A stretch of DNA of 64,000 bases from Desulfoferula mesophila. Lineage in GTDB: Bacteria > Desulfobacterota > Desulfarculia > Desulfarculales > Desulfarculaceae. This document shows, in pieces, positions 1 through 8,234 of this stretch (position 1 is its first letter; every line of letters begins with the position of its first letter). The notes beneath the pieces were generated by a model, which was given only the letters and a program-made list of their open reading frames with translations, was not told the DNA's origin and made no database searches. Location of the stretch: positions 1,875,501 to 1,939,500 of the forward strand of contig NZ_AP028679.1 of assembly GCF_037076455.1 (NCBI RefSeq), given 5' to 3'. A program made the position numbers and the translations under genes.

Positions 1-277
1 CCTCCAGCCGGGGCAGCGCCTGGGCCAGGGCTCGGCGCTGGGCCTCGCCGTGGAAGCCGTGCAGGCCCGCCACCTCCACCGCCCAGGCGGGGAGCCCGGA
101 GCGACAGGCCATTTCCTGCGCCAAGGATTCTACGTCTTGCCCTACCACCAGAGCCGCCGCATCCAGGCCCAGGGCCGCGGCCACCCGGCGGGTGCAGGCC
201 AGCACCTCCCAAGTAACCGGGGCCAGGCCCTCGGGTCCCAGCTCGGCTATTGCCACCACCCGGCCCGGCGCGCTCAC
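1..277 (-). CDS. etfA: Electron transfer flavoprotein alpha subunit, N-terminal part (runs off the window)
   Basis: About 92 N-terminal codons are present and the gene continues beyond base 1. It starts with GTG at 277, overlapping the etfB stop in a GTGA arrangement, which points to translational coupling. The peptide begins VSAPGRVVAIAELGPEG and shows the alternating strand/helix pattern of the EtfA N-terminal domain. EtfA normally carries the FAD in its C-terminal half, which lies outside the window. With EtfB it would form the soluble heterodimer that accepts electrons from the acyl-CoA dehydrogenases encoded nearby. The call rests on position after etfB and on this partial match. Confidence 0.85.
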   Translation of the reverse strand, partial: MSAPGRVVAIAELGPEGLAPVTWEVLACTRRVAAALGLDAAALVVGQDVESLAQEMACRSGLPAWAVEVAGLHGFHGEAQRRALAQALPRLE

Positions 278-1038
278 AGCAGGCTCCTTTCGCGCAGGAT
301 GGCCAGCAGGCGTTGGGCTTTTTGGGACGGGTCGCCCTCCAGCACCAGTCCGGCGCGCCGCTTTTCCGGCGGGGCCAGGGCCAGGATATCCTCACGCGTC
401 ACTGGGTCGGCCAACTCGGCGGCGGTCAGGGTGAGGGGCGTGGTCTTCTTGGCCCGCAGCAGGGCCGACAGGGTAGGGTAGCGGGGCTGGGCGGGACCCG
501 ACTGAATGGTGAGCAGACCGGGTAGGGGCAGGGCCATGGTTTGCCTGCGTCCGCCCTCCATTTCCCGCTTTACTTTCAGGGCGCCGCCCGCCACTTCCAA
601 ACTGACCACCGAAGTGACCAAGGGCAGGCCCAGGCGCACGGCCAGCATGGGTCCCACCGCGCCCTGCATGGCGTCCTCGGACATGACCCCGGTGAGGATC
701 AGGTCAAAGCTTTGCTCGCGCGCATAGGCCGCGATCCAGGCGGCCAAGGAGGCCGGGCGGGGCGGCGGCGTTTCCGGGGCGATCAGGTGCACCGCCTGGT
801 CCACGCCCATGCCCAGGGCCCGGCGCAGGGCCTCCACCACCGGCTCCGGCCCCACGCTGAGGGCGGTCACCTGGGTGTGGGGCAGGCGGTCCTTGAGACG
901 CAGGGCCTCCTCCAGGGCAAGTTCGTCATAGGAGCTTATCTTGCGGCGCAGGGGAGGGCGGGGGCGCAGCTCGGCCCCTTGGATGTTGAAAAGGCTTTCC
1001 GGCTCCCACACCTGTTTTATGCACACCAGAACCCGCAC
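274..1038 (-). CDS. etfB: Electron transfer flavoprotein beta subunit
   Basis: A 254-residue protein starting MRVLVCIKQVWEPES, the typical EtfB opening, followed by the EtfB strand/helix pattern and the segment DLILTGVMSEDAMQGAVG near the nucleotide-binding region. The open frame extends upstream to 1212, but I choose the GTG at 1038 because it starts the conserved domain and has GGGGGAAG just upstream. EtfB binds the AMP or second flavin and docks the dehydrogenase. It is translationally coupled to etfA. A regulatory motif shared with the fadB upstream region lies about 70 bases before the start, suggesting co-regulation of beta-oxidation and its electron acceptor. Confidence 0.92.
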   Translation of the reverse strand: MRVLVCIKQVWEPESLFNIQGAELRPRPPLRRKISSYDELALEEALRLKDRLPHTQVTALSVGPEPVVEALRRALGMGVDQAVHLIAPETPPPRPASLAAWIAAYAREQSFDLILTGVMSEDAMQGAVGPMLAVRLGLPLVTSVVSLEVAGGALKVKREMEGGRRQTMALPLPGLLTIQSGPAQPRYPTLSALLRAKKTTPLTLTAAELADPVTREDILALAPPEKRRAGLVLEGDPSQKAQRLLAILRERSLL

Positions 1039-1108
1039 GACCAGACGCTTCCCCCGCTTGTGAGCCAAAGATGCCTCCAGTGTAGGCCATCGCGGAGCAC
1101 CTGCCAAT

Positions 1109-1136
1109 AAAAAACGAACGATCGCTCGGAAAAAGG
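1109..1136 (-). promoter_or_regulatory. 28-bp motif upstream of etfBA, shared with the fadB upstream region
   Basis: Six A residues, a 14-bp near-palindrome at 1115-1128 (CGAACGATCGCTCG, one mismatched pair) and GAAAAAGG. The same arrangement occurs at 11755-11782 with 24 of 28 identical bases and in the same orientation relative to the downstream beta-oxidation genes. This is the appearance of an operator for a shared regulator. The TetR protein at 3135 or the MerR protein at 11823 are candidates. Confidence 0.6.
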
Positions 1137-1214
1137 TTGCATCGCAAAGTGGAATGAGGCTACATTTAGCCACGACCCAGGCAAACCACAACGGCCGGAG
1201 AGAACCCGACAAAC

Positions 1215-1913
1215 ATGAGCGTCTTGTACCTGATGCGCCACGGCCAGGCCTCCTTTGGCCAGGACAACTACGACCGGCTCTCCGAGTTGGGGCGGCGGCA
1301 AGCTTCCCTCACGGGGGAGCATCTGGCCGCGCTGGGCCTCAGCTTTGATGCCGCCTATTGCGGCACCATGTCCCGGCAGCAAGACACGGCCCAAGCGGCC
1401 CTGGCCGCCTTGCCCGATCCGCCGCCGCTTACCGAATTACCGGGGCTCAACGAATATCAATCCGAGCCCATCATCCAGGCCCTGCTGCCGGCCATGCGGG
1501 CCGAAGACCCCGCCGTGGCCCAGGCCCTGCCGCGCATGTATGAGGACCGCAAGGCCTTCCAGGTGGTCTACGAGCGTGCCATGCGTCTGTGGATATCCGG
1601 GCGCTATCAATTGGACCAAGGGGAGCCCTGGCCGGAGTTTTTGGCCCGCAGCCGGGCGGCCTTGGAGCGGGTGAGGGCGGACAACGGCCGGGGCAAGACC
1701 GTGCTGGCCTTCACCTCCGGCGGCCCTATCTCCGCCGCCGTGCGCCTGGCCCTGGGCCTGGGCGACGAATCCGCCCTGCGCCTGACCTGGGTCATCAAGA
1801 ACGCCTCCTTGAGCAGCTTTTTCTACAACGACCGCGATTTCTCCCTGTCCCTGTTCAACTCAACCGCCCATTTGGAGTTGCGCCGGGAACCGGGGCTGAT
1901 CACTTATCGCTAG
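1215..1913 (+). CDS. Histidine phosphatase (phosphoglycerate mutase-like) family protein
   Basis: A 232-residue protein with the N-terminal catalytic RHG motif (residues 8-10, in YLMRHGQAS). The ATG at 1215 is preceded by GGAGAGA. In the C-terminal half the place where the family normally has a second catalytic His (SHG) reads TSGGPI, so the active site may be altered. It is the first gene of a run with an acyl-CoA dehydrogenase (16-bp gap) and a phosphotransferase, so a phosphorylated acyl-CoA or CoA-related substrate is possible, but this is inference. Homologues are often annotated simply as histidine phosphatase family proteins. Confidence 0.85.
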   Translation: MSVLYLMRHGQASFGQDNYDRLSELGRRQASLTGEHLAALGLSFDAAYCGTMSRQQDTAQAALAALPDPPPLTELPGLNEYQSEPIIQALLPAMRAEDPAVAQALPRMYEDRKAFQVVYERAMRLWISGRYQLDQGEPWPEFLARSRAALERVRADNGRGKTVLAFTSGGPISAAVRLALGLGDESALRLTWVIKNASLSSFFYNDRDFSLSLFNSTAHLELRREPGLITYR

Positions 1914-1929
1914 GCCGAAAGGGCAAGCC

Positions 1930-3138
1930 ATGGATTTTCAGATTTCCGAGGACACCCAGACCATCCTGGAGCTCATCAACGAGTTCGTGGACAAGGAACT
2001 GCTGCCCCTGGAGCAGGACTTTTTACACCGCCCCTGGGACGAGCTGATGCCCACGCTCGCGGCCAAGCGGGAGATGGTCAAGCAGATGGAGCTGTGGGCT
2101 CCCCTGCACCCCAAGGAGTACGGCGGGGTGGGCCTGGGCCTGGTGGACTACGGCCTGGTGTGCGAAGCCCTGGCCCGCAGCCCCCTGGGGGTGTTCGTTT
2201 TCGGTTGTCAGGCTCCGGACGCGGGCAACATCGAGATCCTCATCAAGTACGGCACCCCAGAGCAGAAGGAGAAGTACCTGAAGCCGCTCATCGCGGGCGA
2301 CATCCGCTCCTGCTTCTCCATGACCGAGCCAGAGCAGCCCGGCTCCAACCCGGTGCTCATGGATACCACGGCGGTCAAAGAGGGCGGCGACTACGTGATC
2401 AACGGGCACAAGTGGTTCACTTCCTCGGCCGACGGCGCCTCCTTTGCCATCGTCATGGCGGTGACCAACCCCGAGGCGCCCCGCCACCTGCGGGCCTCCA
2501 TGATTATCGTGCCCACCGACACCCCCGGCTTCAATCTGGTGCGCAACATCCCGGTGATGGGGCACGTGGGATCGGGCTGGCACAGCCACGGCGAAATACT
2601 CTACCAGTCCTGCCGGGTGCCTCAGGCCAACCTGCTGGGCCCCGAGGGGCACGGTTTTGTCATCGCCCAGGAGCGCCTGGGTCCGGGGCGCATCCACCAC
2701 TGCATGCGCTGGATCGGCATCTGCAACCGGGCCTTGGAGATGATGTGCCACCAGGCCCTGACTCGGGAAATCTCGCCGGGCCAGCGTTTGGCCGACAAGC
2801 AGATCATCCAGGCCTGGATAGCCGAGAGCGCCGCCGAGATGCGGGCCGCCCGGCTCATGGTGCTCAACTGCGCCTGGCGCATCGAGCACTATGGGCAGAA
2901 GGAGGCCCGTCAGGACATATCGCTCATCAAGTTCTACACCGCCGGGGTGATGCAGCGGGTCTTGGACCGGGCGGTGCAGGCCCACGGAGGCCTGGGGGTC
3001 ACCGACGACACCGTGCTGGCCTCCTGGTATCGCGGCGAGCGCTCGGCGCGCATCTACGATGGGGTGGACGAGGTGCACAAGGTCTCGGTGGCCCGGCGCA
3101 TCCTCAAACAATACGCGGCGGAGCACGGCCTGGCATGA
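1930..3138 (+). CDS. Acyl-CoA dehydrogenase, ACAD10/11- or LvaC-like
   Basis: A 402-residue single-domain acyl-CoA dehydrogenase with the usual helical N-terminal domain, central beta domain (FSMTEPEQPGSNP, then INGHKWFTSSADGA) and helical C-terminal domain containing QAHGGLGVTDD. Near the C-terminus the motif is YDGVDEVHK (residues 376-384). An Asp in the ADG/YDG-x-DEVH context is characteristic of the ACAD10/11 group rather than the Glu of classical short-chain enzymes. It would use FAD and ETF. The stop overlaps the TetR start (ATGA) and an APH-type kinase follows, the same partnership as in mammalian ACAD11 and bacterial LvaA/LvaC, which process 4-hydroxyacyl-CoAs through a phosphorylated intermediate. 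Confidence 0.9.
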   Translation: MDFQISEDTQTILELINEFVDKELLPLEQDFLHRPWDELMPTLAAKREMVKQMELWAPLHPKEYGGVGLGLVDYGLVCEALARSPLGVFVFGCQAPDAGNIEILIKYGTPEQKEKYLKPLIAGDIRSCFSMTEPEQPGSNPVLMDTTAVKEGGDYVINGHKWFTSSADGASFAIVMAVTNPEAPRHLRASMIIVPTDTPGFNLVRNIPVMGHVGSGWHSHGEILYQSCRVPQANLLGPEGHGFVIAQERLGPGRIHHCMRWIGICNRALEMMCHQALTREISPGQRLADKQIIQAWIAESAAEMRAARLMVLNCAWRIEHYGQKEARQDISLIKFYTAGVMQRVLDRAVQAHGGLGVTDDTVLASWYRGERSARIYDGVDEVHKVSVARRILKQYAAEHGLA

Positions 3139-3854
3139 CCTACCGTGAGTTCAGACGCCAGACCAGGCTGAGCCAGGAGGAGTTTTGCCAAGAGGTCTTG
3201 GCCGCCCACCGCCAGGAGATCAAGGCCAAGAAGGAGCACACCGCGGTAAAGAACCTGGAGCTCATCTTCGAGGCCACTCTCAAGGTGAGCAACCAAAAGG
3301 GCTTCCAGGCCATGACCATGCGCGACCTGAGCAAGGCCAGCGGCCTGTCCATCGGCGCGCTCTACGATTACTTTGCGGGCAAGGAGGCCTTGCTGGAGAT
3401 GATCCAGGAGACCGGGCGGCGCATCACCCGGCGGGTCATGGGCCAGGCGGTGACCGACGCTCAGACGCCGCCGGAAAAGCTGGCCTCGGCCATCCGGGCC
3501 CATATCTACCTCAGCGAGGCCATGCAGCCCTGGTTCTTCTTTTCCTACATGGAGGCGCGCCACTTGGGCAAGGTGGAGAAGCAGCGCTCCAAGGAGGCGG
3601 AGATGGCCACCGAGCGCTACATCTCCGAGGTGATCAAGCAGGGCAAGCGCCAGGGGGTCTTCGCCCCGGTGGATCACCAGCTCACCGCCGCGGTGATCAA
3701 AGGCATGTTGCAGGATTGGTACCTCAAGCGCTGGAAGTACGCCAAGCGTCGGGTGAGCGTGGACCGCTACGCCGATTTCGTGGTGGGGCTGGCTCAGGGG
3801 TATTGCCGCAACGGCCTGGGCGTTGCGGGAGTGGGGGAGGCGAGCGATGAGTGA
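3135..3854 (+). CDS. TetR/AcrR family transcriptional regulator
   Basis: A 239-residue protein. I choose the ATG at 3135 (overlapping the upstream stop) although the frame is open further upstream. An unusual basic N-terminal extension of about 35 residues precedes the TetR helix-turn-helix, recognisable as MTMRDLSKASGLSIGALYDYF followed by KEALL (about residues 59-85). The remainder is the all-helical ligand-binding domain. It sits between an acyl-CoA dehydrogenase and a phosphotransferase and is co-transcribed with both, so it probably senses an acyl-CoA and controls this operon. The near-palindrome at 1115-1128 is a candidate operator. Confidence 0.9.
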   Translation: MTYREFRRQTRLSQEEFCQEVLAAHRQEIKAKKEHTAVKNLELIFEATLKVSNQKGFQAMTMRDLSKASGLSIGALYDYFAGKEALLEMIQETGRRITRRVMGQAVTDAQTPPEKLASAIRAHIYLSEAMQPWFFFSYMEARHLGKVEKQRSKEAEMATERYISEVIKQGKRQGVFAPVDHQLTAAVIKGMLQDWYLKRWKYAKRRVSVDRYADFVVGLAQGYCRNGLGVAGVGEASDE

Positions 3855-4917
3855 TTTGCTGGACCGGGCCGCCCAGGTACGCCAGGGCGAGGAACTGGAC
3901 GCCGGACGGTTGGATGAATTTCTGCGCTCCAGCATCCCCGGCCTTAAGGGTGAACTCAAGATCAGCCAGTTCCCGTCGGGCTTTTCCAATCTGACCTATT
4001 TCTTGCGGGTGGGCCAGCGGGAGATGGTCTTGCGGCGGCCTCCCCACGGCACCAAGGCCAAGACCGCCCACGACATGGGCCGCGAGTACAAGGTGCTCAC
4101 CGCGTTGCGCCCGGTGTTCCCCTATTGCCCACGCCCTCTGGTATACAGCGAGGACCCGGCGGTGATGGGTTGCCCCTTCTACGTGATGGAGCGCATCCAG
4201 GGCATAATCCTGCGCCGCAGCCTGCCGCCCGAGCTGGGGTTCGGACCGGCGGAGTTGGAGCGGCTTACCAAGCGCCTGGTGGAGGTGATGGCCGAGCTGC
4301 ACGCGGTGGATTACCGGGCCGCCGGGCTGGGCGAGTTCGGCAAACCCCGGGGCTACGTGCGACGCCAGGTAGAGGGCTGGAGCAAGCGCTTTCGCGCCGC
4401 CCGCACCCCGGACGTGCCCGACGGCGAGGCGGTCATGGCCTGGTTGGCCGCGGAGATGCCTCCGGAAAGTCCCACCGCCACGGTAATCCACAACGACCTG
4501 AAGCTGGACAACGTGGTGTTGGACCCTGCCGATCCCCTTAAAATCATCGGGGTGCTGGACTGGGAGATGGCCACCTTGGGTGATCCGCTCATGGACCTGG
4601 CCTGCACCCTGGCCTATTGGGTGCAAGAGGACGATCCCCCTCCCTTGAAGCAAAACGCCTCCATGATAACCCACCTGCCCGGCTGTCTCACCCGGCGTCA
4701 GGCGGTGGAGTATTACGGCAGGCTCACCGGCCGGGTGATGGACCGCATGGATTTTTATTACTGCTTCGGCCTGTTTCGCTTGGCGGTGATCGCCCAGCAG
4801 ATTTACTATCGCTATTATCACGGTCAGACTGCGGACCAGCGCTTCGCAGTGTTGGGGGGCCTGGTGGGCCTGCTTTTGGCCAAGGGTCAAGCGGTGATGG
4901 ACGGCGCGGAGGTCTAG
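3847..4917 (+). CDS. APH-fold phosphotransferase, ACAD10/11 kinase-domain or LvaA-like
   Basis: A 356-residue protein whose start overlaps the TetR gene by 8 bases. It has the aminoglycoside phosphotransferase (protein-kinase-like) fold: a glycine-containing N-lobe near SGFSNLTYFL, the catalytic loop HNDLKLDN (H215, D217, N222) and the metal-binding LDWEMATLGDP segment. This subgroup acts on hydroxyacyl-CoA or other small metabolites rather than antibiotics. Together with the acyl-CoA dehydrogenase upstream it matches the two halves of ACAD10/11, in which the kinase phosphorylates a 4-hydroxyacyl-CoA and the dehydrogenase-fold domain eliminates phosphate. The role here is inferred from family and context. 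Confidence 0.88.
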   Translation: MSDLLDRAAQVRQGEELDAGRLDEFLRSSIPGLKGELKISQFPSGFSNLTYFLRVGQREMVLRRPPHGTKAKTAHDMGREYKVLTALRPVFPYCPRPLVYSEDPAVMGCPFYVMERIQGIILRRSLPPELGFGPAELERLTKRLVEVMAELHAVDYRAAGLGEFGKPRGYVRRQVEGWSKRFRAARTPDVPDGEAVMAWLAAEMPPESPTATVIHNDLKLDNVVLDPADPLKIIGVLDWEMATLGDPLMDLACTLAYWVQEDDPPPLKQNASMITHLPGCLTRRQAVEYYGRLTGRVMDRMDFYYCFGLFRLAVIAQQIYYRYYHGQTADQRFAVLGGLVGLLLAKGQAVMDGAEV

Positions 4918-4949
4918 GCCGGCCCGACCCCATCGGCAAGGAGAGAATC

Positions 4950-6272
4950 ATGGACAAGCCCCTGGTTTCGTTGGTGCGTTATGACAAGGCCCTGGAGCCG
5001 GTGCGCCGGGCCATCGAGCTTTGCGGCGGGTTGCAGCGCATTCCGGCCCACGCCAAGGTATTCATTAAGCCCAACATCGTCTTTTGGACCAGGGCGGTGG
5101 ATTTCCCCAAGTGGGGAGTGGTGACCACCAGCCGTCTGGTCAACGACGTGGTGACCCTGCTGATTGAGCAGGGGGTGAGCGACATCACCATTGGCGAGGG
5201 CATGGTGGTCAGCGATCTTCGGGACAGCGAGACCCCGGCCCATGCCTTTGAGAGCCTGGGCTATGCCAAGCTGCGCGAGCGCTACGGGGTGAAGGTGATC
5301 GATACCTTCCAGCGGCCCTTCCAGGAAGTGGACCTGGGCGAGGGGGTGAAGCTCAACTTCAACCAGGACATCCTGGCCAGCGATTTCGTCATCGACCTGC
5401 CGGTGATGAAAACCCACGCCCAGACCGTGGTGAGCCTGGGCATCAAGAACCTCAAGGGCATGATCGACGTGGCCTCGCGCAAGCGCTGCCACAACGCGGA
5501 CTTGGACAAGGATCTAAACTTTTTCGTCGCCCGCCTGGCCGACCCCATGCCGCCGCTTTTGACCCTGATTGACGGCACCTTCACCTCGGAATACGGCCCG
5601 GCCTTTGACGGGTTGATCCACCGCCGCGATTTGCTGGTGGCCTCCTGGGACGTGCTGGCCGCCGACATCGTGGGCAGCAACCTGCTGGGCCACGATCCGG
5701 CCGGCGTGCCCCACCTGGTCCATGCGGCCCACAACCGTGGCCGTTCCCTGGCCCTGGATTCGGTGGAAGTGAAAGGCGAGGCGGTGGCTGATCACGCCAA
5801 GTATCACGCCTGGAGCTTTCCCTACACCGAGGACGGGTGCCTGCCGGTGCCCATGGCCAAGCGGGGAATGGCCGGTATTGCCTATTACAAGTACGACAAC
5901 AGCCTGTGCACCTATTGCTCGGGCATCAACGGCGCGGTGCTCTCGGCCATCGCCATGAGCTGGCAGGGCGAGCCCTGGGATGAGGTGGAGGTGCTCACCG
6001 GCAAGCGCATGCAGCCCCGGCCGGGGGCTAACAAAACCATCCTGCTGGGCAAATGCATGTACCAGGCCCACAAGGACAACCCGTCAATCAAGGAGATGAT
6101 CGCGGTCAAGGGCTGCCCGCCCAAGCCGGAGCAGATCGTCAAGGCGCTGCACCAGGCGGGCATCATGGCTGACGACCAGTTCTTCGCCAACCTGGAGCGC
6201 ATGCCCGGCATGTTCATGAAACGCTACAAGGACAAGCCCGAGTTCGACCCGAGCCTGTTCAGCATCGCCTAG
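4950..6272 (+). CDS. DUF362 domain-containing protein
   Basis: A 440-residue protein; the ATG at 4950 follows a good AAGGAGAG ribosome site. It shows DUF362 signatures: FIKPNIVFW near the N-terminus, GEGMVV, DLPVMKTHAQTVVSLGIKNLKG and a cysteine pair in LCTYCSGINGAV. The family has no established general reaction; some members bind iron-sulfur clusters or are linked to dehydrogenation. It lies in the same operon as the phosphotransferase (32-base gap) and hydroxyacyl-CoA dehydrogenase, so a role in the same acyl-CoA pathway is likely. The function is not recognisable from sequence alone. Confidence 0.82.
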   Translation: MDKPLVSLVRYDKALEPVRRAIELCGGLQRIPAHAKVFIKPNIVFWTRAVDFPKWGVVTTSRLVNDVVTLLIEQGVSDITIGEGMVVSDLRDSETPAHAFESLGYAKLRERYGVKVIDTFQRPFQEVDLGEGVKLNFNQDILASDFVIDLPVMKTHAQTVVSLGIKNLKGMIDVASRKRCHNADLDKDLNFFVARLADPMPPLLTLIDGTFTSEYGPAFDGLIHRRDLLVASWDVLAADIVGSNLLGHDPAGVPHLVHAAHNRGRSLALDSVEVKGEAVADHAKYHAWSFPYTEDGCLPVPMAKRGMAGIAYYKYDNSLCTYCSGINGAVLSAIAMSWQGEPWDEVEVLTGKRMQPRPGANKTILLGKCMYQAHKDNPSIKEMIAVKGCPPKPEQIVKALHQAGIMADDQFFANLERMPGMFMKRYKDKPEFDPSLFSIA

Positions 6273-6292
6273 GCTGGTCGAGAAAGGGAGCT

Positions 6293-7177
6293 ATGGACAT
6301 GGCGCGAGTGTTGGTGGTGGGGGCCGGGTTCATGGGCGCGGGCATCGCCCAGGTGTGCGCCCAGGCGGGGCATCGGGTCAGCCTGATGGACGTGAAGCCC
6401 GCGGCCCTGGAGCGGGCCATGGAGGGTATGCGAACCTCGATGGACAAGCTGGCCGCCAAGGGGCTGATCGGCGAGGAGCCCGAGACGGTGTTGGCCAGAG
6501 TTACGCCGGTGAGCGATATGCACAGCGCGGCCCAGGCGGATTGGGTTCTCGAGGCGGCTCTGGAGTTGGAGCCGCTCAAGCTGGAGCTGTTCGCCGAACT
6601 GGATCGCCTGGCCCCGGTGGAGACCCCCCTGGCCAGCAACACCTCCTCCATACCCATCAGCCGTCTGGGCGCGGCCACGAGTCACCCCCAACGAGTGCTG
6701 GGCCTGCATTTTTTCGGGCCCGTGCCCCTGATGGGCCTGGTGGAGGTGGTCAAGGGCGAGCGTACCTCCAACGAGGTGTTTGAGCGGGGAGTGGAGTTTA
6801 TCCGCGCCCTGGGCAAACACCCGGTACGGGTGGAGCGTGACATCCCCGGCTTTGTCATGAACCGGGTCTTTGCCGCCGCCTTTCGCGAGGCCGTGAGCCT
6901 GGTGGCCGACGGGGTGACCACCCCCGAGGACCTGGACGCGGGCATGCGCTTGGGCTACGGCTGGGCGGCCGGTCCCTTCCAGGTGGTGGACAACGCCGGC
7001 CTGGACACCTTCGTGTTGATCGACCGCTTCTTGCGCGCCGCGGGGGAAGATGATTTGCTGGTGCGCAGCGACCTGGTGGAGCGCTTGGCGCAAGAGGGGC
7101 GCCTGGGGCGCAAAGTTGGCAAGGGCTTTTACGACTACACCCCCGAGGGCAAGCAGGTTCCTCGCCGCAAAGAGTAG
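6293..7177 (+). CDS. 3-hydroxyacyl-CoA dehydrogenase (NAD-dependent)
   Basis: A 294-residue stand-alone enzyme, the usual size for 3-hydroxybutyryl-CoA dehydrogenases. The Rossmann motif VVGAGFMGAGIAQ lies at about residues 7-19, followed by SNTSSIPIS and the catalytic-His segment LHFFGPVPLM. Most relatives have HFFNPVP, so Asn is replaced by Gly here. The C-terminal helical domain contains DIPGFVMNRV. It oxidises the 3-hydroxyacyl-CoA produced after hydration, passing electrons to NAD. It is the last gene of the plus-strand run beginning at the histidine phosphatase and is convergent with the patatin gene. Confidence 0.92.
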   Translation: MDMARVLVVGAGFMGAGIAQVCAQAGHRVSLMDVKPAALERAMEGMRTSMDKLAAKGLIGEEPETVLARVTPVSDMHSAAQADWVLEAALELEPLKLELFAELDRLAPVETPLASNTSSIPISRLGAATSHPQRVLGLHFFGPVPLMGLVEVVKGERTSNEVFERGVEFIRALGKHPVRVERDIPGFVMNRVFAAAFREAVSLVADGVTTPEDLDAGMRLGYGWAAGPFQVVDNAGLDTFVLIDRFLRAAGEDDLLVRSDLVERLAQEGRLGRKVGKGFYDYTPEGKQVPRRKE

Positions 7178-7222
7178 GGCGTCTGCCCGGTCGGGGCGAT
7201 CGACGCCGTAGAGCACTTGGTC

Positions 7223-8077
7223 TCAGTAAAGAGCCGAGGCTCCGTGCCGAGAGAACAGTTCCCCGTCGCGCAGCCCCTGCTCGTAGCTTTCCCGCACCAG
7301 ATCCGGGTTGGCCTTTTCCCACTTGGATATGGCCAAATCCCTCGAGGGCTGCACATAGGTCACTCCCGGTTGGCCTTGCAGCTCCTCGGCCGGATAGCGC
7401 CGGGTTAGCAGCACCAGCACCGGGCGCTCTTCCGGCCCCATGAGCTCCAGCGGGGCGTTGTCCAAGATGCCGCCGTCCACTACCTTGCAGCCGTCCCAAC
7501 TGCACCAGGGGACCATGGGAGGCAGGCAGGAAGAGGCCACTACCAGGTCCACCAACTCACTTACCGTGGCGCACTGGGCGGCGCGGCCCACCACCGGCCG
7601 GAAGCCCAGTTTGCGGGCGTAGCGGTGATGCACCGGATCGCCCCTGCTCTTGTCCAGGCTGTAACCCAAATAGCCCAGGCCCACCCCCAGGGCCGATTTG
7701 GCCCAGGCCGGGGGGCGGCTCATGAAGATGCGCAGGTCAGGGCCCTGTTTGAGGCGCTGAAAGGGCTCGCCCTGCAGCACCGATTCCAGGGCCTCGCGGT
7801 AGATCTTCAAGCCGGTGGGGTCGGGCAAAAAAGGGTTGCGCCCCGGGGGGGCGTACTTGGCCCGGTGGTTGTGGGCGGCCTGGTAGTAGTCCATGGCCGC
7901 TTCGATCTCGCCGGCAAAGACGTGGCAGGCGGTGCTGGCCCCGGCGCTCACCGCCGCCACCGCGTTGGGGGCCAGGCCCAGGGCCGGGGCCGCGCTCTGC
8001 CAAAAGCCGGCCTGCCAAAAACAGCGCGAGCCGCCGCCCGCGAAGACGGCGCCCTTGTATGAATTTTGTTCAGTCAT
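7223..8077 (-). CDS. Patatin-like phospholipase
   Basis: A 284-residue protein. I choose the ATG at 8077 (MTEQNSYKG); a GTG at 8125 is an alternative. Patatin features are the oxyanion-hole glycines GGGSR (residues 14-18), the nucleophile Ser44 in AVSAGAS (the usual first Gly of GxSxG is Ala) and the dyad Asp201 in VDGGILDN. No signal peptide is visible, so it is likely cytoplasmic and may release fatty acids from lipids or acyl-CoA. It is separated from the thiolase by a strong terminator and is probably transcribed alone. Confidence 0.85.
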   Translation of the reverse strand: MTEQNSYKGAVFAGGGSRCFWQAGFWQSAAPALGLAPNAVAAVSAGASTACHVFAGEIEAAMDYYQAAHNHRAKYAPPGRNPFLPDPTGLKIYREALESVLQGEPFQRLKQGPDLRIFMSRPPAWAKSALGVGLGYLGYSLDKSRGDPVHHRYARKLGFRPVVGRAAQCATVSELVDLVVASSCLPPMVPWCSWDGCKVVDGGILDNAPLELMGPEERPVLVLLTRRYPAEELQGQPGVTYVQPSRDLAISKWEKANPDLVRESYEQGLRDGELFSRHGASALY

Positions 8078-8173
8078 AACGCCGGGATTGCCTCGATAAA
8101 CGCCAGGTAAACCTCTTTCCACCAAATTTAATTATTATGAATATTTCATGAAGTAGGCAAATCCTTAGAGCGC

Positions 8174-8213
8174 GAAAAAGCCCGCCCCGCGCAAAAAAAA
8201 TGCGGGGCGGGCT
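8174..8213 (-). terminator. Rho-independent terminator after the thiolase gene
   Basis: A perfect 12-bp GC-rich stem (8179-8190 with 8202-8213) around an A-rich loop. Read on the minus strand it is followed by a T run (complement of AAAAAG at 8175-8180), so it ends the fadB-thiolase transcript. Confidence 0.85.
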
Positions 8214-8234
8214 CGCGTCGCGGATTGCAGGGGC

